A stretch of 13,036 nucleotides of DNA from Klebsiella pneumoniae (GTDB lineage: Bacteria > Bacteroidota > Bacteroidia > Flavobacteriales > Flavobacteriaceae). The notes beneath the pieces are model-generated. The model did not search any database, was not told where the DNA came from, and saw only the letters and a program-made list of their open reading frames with translations. The translations under genes and the position numbers were made by a program. Location: NCBI GenBank assembly GCA_943325355.2, contig CALPPA020000023.1, positions 1 through 13,036 on the forward strand. The letters run 5' to 3'. Positions 8,048-13,036 of the stretch are shown here, one piece after another; the stretch's first letter is position 1, and each line of letters starts with the position of its first letter.

Positions 8048-8506
8048 ATGAAAAACTTTTTAATTGCACTTCTTTTCTTAACCCTTTTTGTTTCTTGTAA
8101 TAAAGATGGAGAAGATGAAATTGACTATACTGCCAAAAACGAACTACAAATCAAGGATTATATTGCAACTAATAATTTGACTGCACAAAGGAGTGATTCT
8201 GGTTTGTATTATGTGATTGAAAATCCGGGAACGGGAGTAAATCCTACAGCAACTTCTACTGTAACTGTTGCTTACAAAGGGTATACTATAAATAAAAATG
8301 TTTTTGATCAAAGCGGTCCTGATGGAATTTCTTTCGGTTTAAACGAGGTGATTGCTGGCTGGAGAGAAGGAATTCAATATTTTAAACCGGGAGGTAATGG
8401 TATACTATTGATTCCTGCTCATTTGGGTTATGGAAATTACGGTAACGGTATTATTCCTGGGGGCGCTGTGCTTATTTTTGATGTTAAATTAATTTCAATA
8501 AAGTAA
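8048..8506 (+). CDS. FKBP-type peptidyl-prolyl cis-trans isomerase lipoprotein
   Basis: The 152-residue product is predicted to be exported and lipidated. A hydrophobic signal (2-16) leads into the lipobox FVSC with Cys17. The following acidic NKDGEDEID resembles the lipoprotein export signals that place Bacteroidota lipoproteins on the cell surface, although surface exposure is only inferred. Residues ~50-152 form one FKBP domain, and most FK506-pocket positions are recognisable: Tyr76, Phe86-Asp87, Phe96, Val101-Ile102, Trp105, Tyr128 (LGYGN) and Phe144. It should catalyse proline isomerisation and assist folding in the periplasm or at the outer membrane. The size is near minimal for a single-domain FKBP with a signal and short linker. 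It has its own promoter-like element and a strong terminator, so it is likely monocistronic. Confidence 0.94.
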   Translation: MKNFLIALLFLTLFVSCNKDGEDEIDYTAKNELQIKDYIATNNLTAQRSDSGLYYVIENPGTGVNPTATSTVTVAYKGYTINKNVFDQSGPDGISFGLNEVIAGWREGIQYFKPGGNGILLIPAHLGYGNYGNGIIPGGAVLIFDVKLISIK

Positions 8507-8540
8507 TAAATTATTCAATTTCAACTGAATAATTTCAACA

Positions 8541-8579
8541 AAAAAACCACGAAAGAATTCGATTCTATCGTGGTTTTTT
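8541..8579. terminator. Bidirectional intrinsic terminator
   Basis: AAAAAACCACGA (8541-8552) pairs perfectly with TCGTGGTTTTTT (8568-8579). After one A-A mismatch the stem continues with AGAAT/ATTCT around a TCG triloop. The A run on one side and T run on the other allow termination in both directions, as expected between the convergent FKBP gene (stop at 8506) and the SDR gene (stop at 8616). Confidence 0.9.
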
Positions 8580-8615
8580 ACTTGTTGCTAATTCCTCTTT
8601 TGGGGGTTAGGGAGC

Positions 8616-10163
8616 TTACCAAGGAATCGGATTGTAATCTTTCAAAAACTTGCCGCACCAATGTTTTCCGGTATTGATTCCGTCAAATAGTGGATCCATA
8701 ACTCGTGCCGCTCCATCTACAATATCTAATGGTGGTTGAAAATCTTCTTCTTCCTGCTTTCTTTTGGCTAATTCTGCCGGATCTTCGTCGGTAACCCAAC
8801 CCGTGTCCACGGCGTTCATAAAAATTCCGGCTTTCGCCAAAGTTCCTGACGAAGTATGCGTGAGCATATTCAAGGCGGCTTTTGCCATATTCGTATGTGG
8901 ATGTCGGTCTTCTTTGAAAAAACGGTGAAACTTCCCTTCCATTGCCGAAACATTGATGATGTGTTTTTGTCCCGTGTGGTCTTTTTTCATCACCTCGGAA
9001 AGGCGGTTGCACAAAACAAAAGGCGCTACCGAATTGACCAATTGTACTTCAATCATTTCTGTGGTTTCAATTTGTCCCAATCGCAGTCGCCAGCTGTTTG
9101 TTTTTCGCAAATCGACTTGCTGCAAATCGGCATCGAGTTCCCCTTCCGGAAAAACTTCATTGGCCACGAGCGCATTATCAAAACTATAAGGAATCTGCGA
9201 CAATTTGGCGGAAGCTCGCAAACCAATTCCTGGTTCGGGTCCGTGCCATGTCACCGGCATATTTTCATTGGATGAAAATCCTGTTGTCAGGATTTTTAAT
9301 TCATCCAAACAATTGGTATGATCTAATAATAATTTCTGCGCTTCTTTGGGTAAAGAGCTTATCGGCAGTTCTTCATTTCCAATCAAATGCGAATAGAACC
9401 CAGCTGGTCGCCGCACCGTTTGTGCCGCATTATTAATGAGAATATCCAATCGATCGTATTTTTGTTCGATAAAATTGCAGAAAATTTCTACACTCGGAAT
9501 ATGTCTTAAATCCAATCCGTGAATTTTCAAGCGATGCCCCCATTCCTGAAAATCTTCTTCCATAGAAAATCGTAAAGCCGAATCCACCGGAAACCGTGTC
9601 GTGGCAATAACAGTTGCTCCACCACGCAACAACATCAAAGAAATATGGTAACCAATTTTTAATCGAGAACCCGTTATGACGGCAATTTGTCCTTTTACAT
9701 CGGCGGTTTGAAAACGCTTGGCATAATTAAAATCGCCACAATCTGTGCACATTGTATCGTAAAAATGGTGCATTATAGTATACTCCGTTTTACAGACATA
9801 ACACTTTCTGGGAGTTTCAAATTCTAATTGTTCTTTGAGTTCCAAATCGTGTGAAGCCAACAATTTTGGAGCAGCAAAAACACTAGCTTCTCGAGCATAC
9901 CGAATCCCGGTTTCTTTACGAGCAGTTCTGTCTTTCTTTTCCTGTTTACGCTTTGCCACAGCTTTTGCGTCCTTCTTTCTTTTGGTCAATTCATCCCGAT
10001 TGGGACGTGAAAATTGTCCAGCAGCCTTGAGTAATTCGGTTCGTTGGCCTTTCGGAATGTCAAATATTTGGTCTGTGTCCGAGTTTAATTGTGCCAAAAT
10101 AGCAATGCATCGGTCAATTTCTTCCGAAGTTATGGCGTTTTTATTGTTTATCGCTGATGTCAT
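8616..10163 (-). CDS. Zinc-ribbon SDR-like protein with atypical catalytic motif
   Basis: The 515-residue protein has a helical N-terminal segment (~10-58) and a very basic Lys/Arg/Ala stretch (~60-90). A four-Cys zinc-ribbon-like site follows (Cys121-x2-Cys124, Cys139-x2-Cys142), then an SDR-type Rossmann domain (~157-510). SDR marks are ITGSRLKIG (163-171), NNAA (244-247), the Ser position in NVSAMEGKF (Ser406) and Lys428 in TNMAKAAL. The cofactor loop is TGSRLKIG instead of TGxxxGIG, and the catalytic Tyr of YxxxK appears to be Thr424. About 85 extra residues lie between NNAA and the helix at ~373. NAD(P) binding is plausible, but ordinary SDR oxidoreductase chemistry is doubtful. Its substrate is unknown. 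The gene is alone between a terminator and a divergent promoter region. Sampled stretches are 45-53% GC against ~30% in the neighbouring methyltransferase. Confidence 0.9.
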   Translation of the reverse strand: MTSAINNKNAITSEEIDRCIAILAQLNSDTDQIFDIPKGQRTELLKAAGQFSRPNRDELTKRKKDAKAVAKRKQEKKDRTARKETGIRYAREASVFAAPKLLASHDLELKEQLEFETPRKCYVCKTEYTIMHHFYDTMCTDCGDFNYAKRFQTADVKGQIAVITGSRLKIGYHISLMLLRGGATVIATTRFPVDSALRFSMEEDFQEWGHRLKIHGLDLRHIPSVEIFCNFIEQKYDRLDILINNAAQTVRRPAGFYSHLIGNEELPISSLPKEAQKLLLDHTNCLDELKILTTGFSSNENMPVTWHGPEPGIGLRASAKLSQIPYSFDNALVANEVFPEGELDADLQQVDLRKTNSWRLRLGQIETTEMIEVQLVNSVAPFVLCNRLSEVMKKDHTGQKHIINVSAMEGKFHRFFKEDRHPHTNMAKAALNMLTHTSSGTLAKAGIFMNAVDTGWVTDEDPAELAKRKQEEEDFQPPLDIVDGAARVMDPLFDGINTGKHWCGKFLKDYNPIPW

Positions 10164-10185
10164 TAGGTTCTAAAAATCAAGGTGG

Positions 10186-10193
10186 CAAAGATA
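10186..10193 (-). promoter_or_regulatory. Bacteroidota -7 promoter element TATCTTTG for the SDR gene
   Basis: The minus strand reads TATCTTTG, an exact TAnnTTTG match, 22 bases upstream of the SDR ATG at 10163. TTG trinucleotides lie upstream at 10209-10207 and 10204-10202, but with spacers shorter than the usual ~19 bases. Confidence 0.5.
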
Positions 10194-10234
10194 GTCATAC
10201 TCAACTCAATTTTCACTTCTCATATTAATCTTCG

Positions 10235-10242
10235 TATATTCG
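10235..10242 (+). promoter_or_regulatory. Candidate -7 element TATATTCG for the methyltransferase gene
   Basis: TATATTCG differs from TAnnTTTG at one base and lies 21 bases before the ATG at 10264. That distance is the same as for the other genes here. No -33 element is clear. Confidence 0.3.
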
Positions 10243-10263
10243 CACTCCTATTTACAACTTTTT

Positions 10264-11100
10264 ATGTTTTTCCAAATTAAATCCTATCTCCAATTCCTCT
10301 CGAACTCCAAAAACGAACACGGAGTGCATTCGCCATTTGTTTTTGATTTGGTTACCAAATGTCTTTATGTTAAAAAACCAAAACCCGACTCGAGCGTTAG
10401 CGAGCAGGCCAAGCAATATCAAGTTTTAAAAAACTATCGGAATTCTCTTTTAGAAAATAAAAACACCATTGAAGTAACTGATTTTGGTGCGGGTTCAAAA
10501 GTTTTTAAATCCAACACAAGACAAATTGCAAAGATTGCCAAAACAGCCGGAATTACTAAAAAACGTTCAGAACTATTGTTTAAAATTGTAAATTATTTTC
10601 AACCAAAAAGTATTTTAGAGATTGGAACTTCATTAGGATTAGCGACTTCTGCCCTAGCCTTGGGAAATCCAAAAGCAAAAATCATAACATTGGAAGGTTG
10701 TCCTGAAACAGCAATAATCGCAAAGGAACAATTCGGAAAATTTGGTTTAACCAATATAAATTGCGTTGTAACTGAATTTTCAAATTACTTCAAAACCCTA
10801 CCAGAGAGCTCTGCTCGAACTGGCGAAGCAAACCCAAGACCTAAAACCCAAGACCTAATCTATTTCGACGGAAATCACTCCAAAAAAGCAACTTTAGACT
10901 ATTTCGAACTTTTATTACCGACGATTTCAAATGAATCTGTTTGGATTTTCGATGACATTCATTGGTCTCCAGATATGGAAGAAGCCTGGGAAATTATAAA
11001 AAACCATCCAAAAGTTACCGTAACTATTGATACTTTTCAATGGGGATTGGTTTTCTTTAGGCGAGAACAGGAAAAAGAGCATTTTGTTATTCGGGTTTAA
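10264..11100 (+). CDS. Class I SAM-dependent methyltransferase
   Basis: The 278-residue cytoplasmic protein has a Rossmann-type SAM-binding domain. Motif I is SILEIGTSLGLATSALA (~116-131), followed by an acidic strand end IITLEG (140-145). The catalytic-side motifs are DLIYFDGNHSKKAT (197-210) and VWIFDDIHWSPDM (226-238). This arrangement resembles the Methyltransf_24 / O-methyltransferase-like group; the substrate is unknown. The N-terminal HGVHSPFVFDL is a recognisable conserved block of the Bacteroidota version. Two low-complexity segments look inserted: DSSVSEQA (42-49) and ESSARTGEANPRPKT (181-195). Both are encoded by unusually GC-rich DNA and sit outside the core motifs, so the enzyme is probably still active. 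The ATG at 10264 is the start, with a short leader. The gene is not obviously co-transcribed with its neighbours (101-bp gap downstream). Confidence 0.9.
   Translation: MFFQIKSYLQFLSNSKNEHGVHSPFVFDLVTKCLYVKKPKPDSSVSEQAKQYQVLKNYRNSLLENKNTIEVTDFGAGSKVFKSNTRQIAKIAKTAGITKKRSELLFKIVNYFQPKSILEIGTSLGLATSALALGNPKAKIITLEGCPETAIIAKEQFGKFGLTNINCVVTEFSNYFKTLPESSARTGEANPRPKTQDLIYFDGNHSKKATLDYFELLLPTISNESVWIFDDIHWSPDMEEAWEIIKNHPKVTVTIDTFQWGLVFFRREQEKEHFVIRV
10387..10410 (+). repeat. GC-rich in-frame insertion 1 in the methyltransferase
   Basis: These 24 bases encode DSSVSEQA. They contain CTCGAGCGTTAGCGAG, whose ends CTCG/CGAG can pair, and are about 63% GC in a surrounding of roughly 30%. The length is a multiple of three. 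The idea that it is inserted rests on composition and on my recollection of shorter relatives. Confidence 0.4.
10804..10844 (+). repeat. GC-rich in-frame insertion 2 in the methyltransferase
   Basis: The segment encodes ESSARTGEANPRP and precedes the conserved DLIYFDG motif. It includes the palindromic CAGAG-AG-CTCTG (10802-10813) and CTCGAACTGGCGAAGCA, which partly aligns with CTCGAGCGTTAGCGAGCA of insertion 1. Its right edge is a 14-base tandem duplication. Confidence 0.4.
10831..10858 (+). repeat. 14-bp tandem duplication
   Basis: AACCCAAGACCTAA is present twice in direct succession (10831-10844 and 10845-10858). The second copy encodes part of the conserved KTQDLI. The first is read in another frame (ANPRPK), because 14 is not a multiple of three. 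Confidence 0.85.
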
Positions 11101-11163
11101 AAACACTGATAAATTATGATTGAAAATTGTAACAAATTATCAAAATCAAACACTTACATTTTG

Positions 11164-11171
11164 TACTTTTA
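11164..11171 (+). promoter_or_regulatory. Weak candidate -7 element for the ABC ATPase gene
   Basis: TACTTTTA matches TAnnTTTG except for the last base and lies 30 bases upstream of the ATG at 11202. No -33 element is evident. Confidence 0.25.
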
Positions 11172-11201
11172 AAATCTTAAAACACAAAACAATAAATCGG
11201 A

Positions 11202-11885
11202 ATGAAACCACTAATAAAAATAACGAACATCAAACGAGATTTTGTTCTCGGAAACGAAATTGTTTATGTACTTAAAGGCATAGATTTAGTAATAAACAAA
11301 GGCGAATATGTTGCATTAATGGGTCCTTCTGGTTCTGGAAAATCAACATTAATGAACCTTTTGGGATGTTTAGATACGCCCACTTCGGGAACTTATATCC
11401 TCAACGGAAAAGATGTTAGCCAAATGCACGATGATGAATTAGCCGATATTCGAAACAAAGAAATAGGATTTGTTTTTCAAACATTCAACCTTTTGCCACG
11501 AACAACGGCTCTCGATAATGTTGCTTTGCCTATGATTTATGCTGGATATTCAAAAACTGCAAGAAAAGAGCGGGCCACCGAAGTACTAAAACAGGTAAAT
11601 CTAAGTGATAGAATGGATCACCAACCCAACCAACTTTCGGGAGGACAAAGACAAAGAGTTGCCATTGCAAGAGCATTAGTAAACAAACCTTCAATAATTC
11701 TTGCAGATGAACCCACAGGAAATCTAGACAGTAAAACATCCGAGGAAATTATGGTGCTTTTAGAAGAAATTCACAAAAATGGCAATACCATTATCGTCGT
11801 AACGCACGAAGAAGAAATTGCAGCTCACGCCAAAAGAATTATCCGTTTAAGAGATGGAATGATTGAAAGTGATACTAGTAAATAA
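11202..11885 (+). CDS. ABC transporter ATP-binding protein, LolD/MacB family
   Basis: The 227-residue single nucleotide-binding domain has complete motifs: Walker [10 protein letters not shown] (41-49), Q-loop Gln93 in [11 protein letters not shown], signature [15 protein letters not shown] (145-159), Walker B with DEPTGNLD (169-176) and switch His202. The [18 protein letters not shown] block, the [10 protein letters not shown]-loop and DEPTGNLDS are typical of the LolD/MacB/FtsE-like group. That group works with FtsX-type permeases in lipoprotein release, efflux or peptide export. It acts on the cytoplasmic face of the inner membrane. No permease is adjacent: the next gene, 31 bases downstream and probably in the same transcript, is an M16 peptidase. 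The partner permease must therefore be encoded elsewhere. Length and both ends are normal. Confidence 0.95.
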   Translation: MKPLIKITNIKRDFVLGNEIVYVLKGIDLVINKGEYVALMGPSGSGKSTLMNLLGCLDTPTSGTYILNGKDVSQMHDDELADIRNKEIGFVFQTFNLLPRTTALDNVALPMIYAGYSKTARKERATEVLKQVNLSDRMDHQPNQLSGGQRQRVAIARALVNKPSIILADEPTGNLDSKTSEEIMVLLEEIHKNGNTIIVVTHEEEIAAHAKRIIRLRDGMIESDTSK

Positions 11886-11916
11886 ATCCTAACCAATAAT
11901 CTATAAACTAATTTAA

Positions 11917-13036
11917 ATGTTAAAAAAACTATTCCTCAGTATTGCCTTTTTATTTGTAATTGCAAACGGCCTGGCTCAAGAAAAATTTGAATGGAAAGTC
12001 GCTACGGCAAATGGCTACTCGTACAAATATGTGACAAATGACCCTACTAAAGCACGCTTTTATACACTGAAAAACGGTTTGACCGTAATATTGAGTCCAA
12101 CTAGCAAAGACCCAAGAATTCAGGCCTACATTGCTGTAAAGGCCGGTAGCAAAACAGATCCAAGCACTAATACTGGATTAGCGCATTATTTGGAACACAT
12201 GCTGTTTAAAGGGACCGATAAATATGGAACTTTAGATTGGTCTAAAGAAAGTATTGAATTGGATAAAATTGATGCGCTTTACGAGCAATACAACAAATCC
12301 AAAGACAGTACAGAACGAAAAGCTATTTATAAAAATATAGATGAAGTGTCCGGTCTAGCTAGTAAATATTCTATTGCCAATGAATACGATAAATTATTAT
12401 CTGGTATGGGAGCACAAGGCACTAATGCCTTCACTTCTTTTGAGCAAACGGTGTATACTGATGACGTACCAAGCAGTGCCATAGACAAATATTTGGCGGT
12501 ACAAGCAGAACGTTTTAGAAATCCTGTACTTCGAATTTTTCATACAGAATTAGAAGCTGTTTATGAGGAAAAAAACAGAACACTAGACAATGATGGTCGT
12601 AAAGTTTCCGAAACCTTATTTGCATACTTGTTCAAAAACCACAATTACGGACTGCAAACTACAATTGGAACAGTGGAAGATTTAAAAAACCCTTCCTTAG
12701 TTGAAATCAGAAAGTATTTCAAAAAATACTACGTACCTAATAATATGGGCGTAATCCTTTCGGGCGATTTTAATCCAGATGAAATAATTGCAAAAATAGA
12801 CAAAGCTTTTGCCTATATGCAATCAAAACCGATTGATAAATACACCTTCAAACCAGAAGCACCCATCACTGCTCCAATCATTAAAGAAGTTACTGGACCA
12901 GATGCCGAAAACTTAACCATCGGATTTAGACTACCAGGAAACAAAGACAAAGATATTCTTTTGGCCAACCTAGTAGGACAAGTTTTGACCAATGGAAGAG
13001 CTGGTTTACTAGATTTAAACTTGGTGAAAAAACAAA
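11917..13036 (+). CDS. Exported M16 (insulinase/pitrilysin) zinc metallopeptidase, 3' end missing
   Basis: The frame is open from the ATG at 11917 to the window end, giving 373 residues of an incomplete protein. Residues 1-20 (MLKKLFLSIAFLFVIANGLA) form a Sec signal peptide cleaved before or after Gln21. The M16 inverted zinc motif is HYLEH (His90, Glu93, His94), in GLAHYLEHMLFKGT. The third ligand is likely Glu218 in ELEAVYEEKNR, aligned with the E-x6-E pattern of insulin-degrading enzyme. Between HxxEH and Glu218 there are 123 residues, about 45-50 more than in classical members, because of a charged helical insert (~109-160). The second domain begins with DAENLTIGFRLPG. It probably degrades peptides in the periplasm. 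It lies 31 bases after the ABC ATPase and is likely co-transcribed. Confidence 0.95.
   Translation, partial: MLKKLFLSIAFLFVIANGLAQEKFEWKVATANGYSYKYVTNDPTKARFYTLKNGLTVILSPTSKDPRIQAYIAVKAGSKTDPSTNTGLAHYLEHMLFKGTDKYGTLDWSKESIELDKIDALYEQYNKSKDSTERKAIYKNIDEVSGLASKYSIANEYDKLLSGMGAQGTNAFTSFEQTVYTDDVPSSAIDKYLAVQAERFRNPVLRIFHTELEAVYEEKNRTLDNDGRKVSETLFAYLFKNHNYGLQTTIGTVEDLKNPSLVEIRKYFKKYYVPNNMGVILSGDFNPDEIIAKIDKAFAYMQSKPIDKYTFKPEAPITAPIIKEVTGPDAENLTIGFRLPGNKDKDILLANLVGQVLTNGRAGLLDLNLVKKQ

Noticed and set aside
8683..9436. Overlapping forward and reverse frames of 78-139 residues within the SDR gene
   Set aside because: They lie inside a clearly coding gene of higher GC, have no recognisable domain and no start context; they are shadows of the real frame.
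9835..10173. 112-residue forward frame opposite the SDR N-terminus
   Set aside because: It is antisense to the Lys/Arg-rich coding segment and runs across the SDR promoter; its hydrophobic appearance follows from the complementary codons.
11107..11142. Possible hairpin TGATAA...TTATCA after the methyltransferase
   Set aside because: The stem is only 6 bp, AT-only apart from one pair, with a 24-base loop and no T tract; this is expected by chance.
1..13036. Defence island, phage, integrative element or secondary-metabolite cluster
   Set aside because: No integrase, transposase, nuclease, toxin-antitoxin, tRNA boundary or biosynthetic gene set was found; the genes look like independent chromosomal units.

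Overview
The window looks like ordinary chromosome from a low-GC member of the Bacteroidota, most likely Flavobacterium or a close relative. The evidence is a protein with a type IX secretion (T9SS type B) C-terminal domain and a choice-of-anchor L region, several TAnnTTTG-type -7 promoter elements, almost no Shine-Dalgarno sequences, and the style of the individual proteins. The genus is inferred from protein character and was not searched.

Layout. Positions 1-3706 hold the 3' part of a very large secreted T9SS adhesin-like protein that begins upstream of the window. It converges on a reverse-strand KAS III (FabH-type) gene at 3792-4799, and the two are separated by a strong 18-bp inverted repeat. 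A divergent intergenic region then leads to three forward genes: a secreted protein of unknown function (4987-5937), a Uup-type ABC-F ATPase (6019-7881) and an FKBP-type prolyl isomerase lipoprotein (8048-8506). A bidirectional terminator (8541-8579) separates the lipoprotein from a convergent reverse-strand gene at 8616-10163. That gene encodes an unusual 515-residue zinc-ribbon plus SDR protein whose YxxxK tyrosine appears to be replaced. Divergent from it are a class I SAM methyltransferase (10264-11100), a LolD/MacB-type ABC ATPase (11202-11885) and the 5' part of an exported M16 zinc peptidase (11917 to the window end). There is no gene-free stretch over 300 bases, and I see no tRNA, rRNA, CRISPR array, transposase or phage gene.

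How the genes relate. Most look like independent housekeeping or envelope genes, not one pathway. The only likely co-transcribed pair is the ABC ATPase and the M16 peptidase (31-bp gap). Envelope functions recur: the T9SS protein, a signal-peptide protein, a lipoprotein, a LolD-like ATPase and an exported peptidase.

I do not see a convincing new multi-gene system. The points most worth a second look are two short GC-rich in-frame insertions in the methyltransferase that resemble a small palindromic element family, the Tyr-less zinc-ribbon SDR with its higher GC, the very short or absent leaders implied by the promoter positions, and the seven-fold Cys-containing repeat in the T9SS protein.
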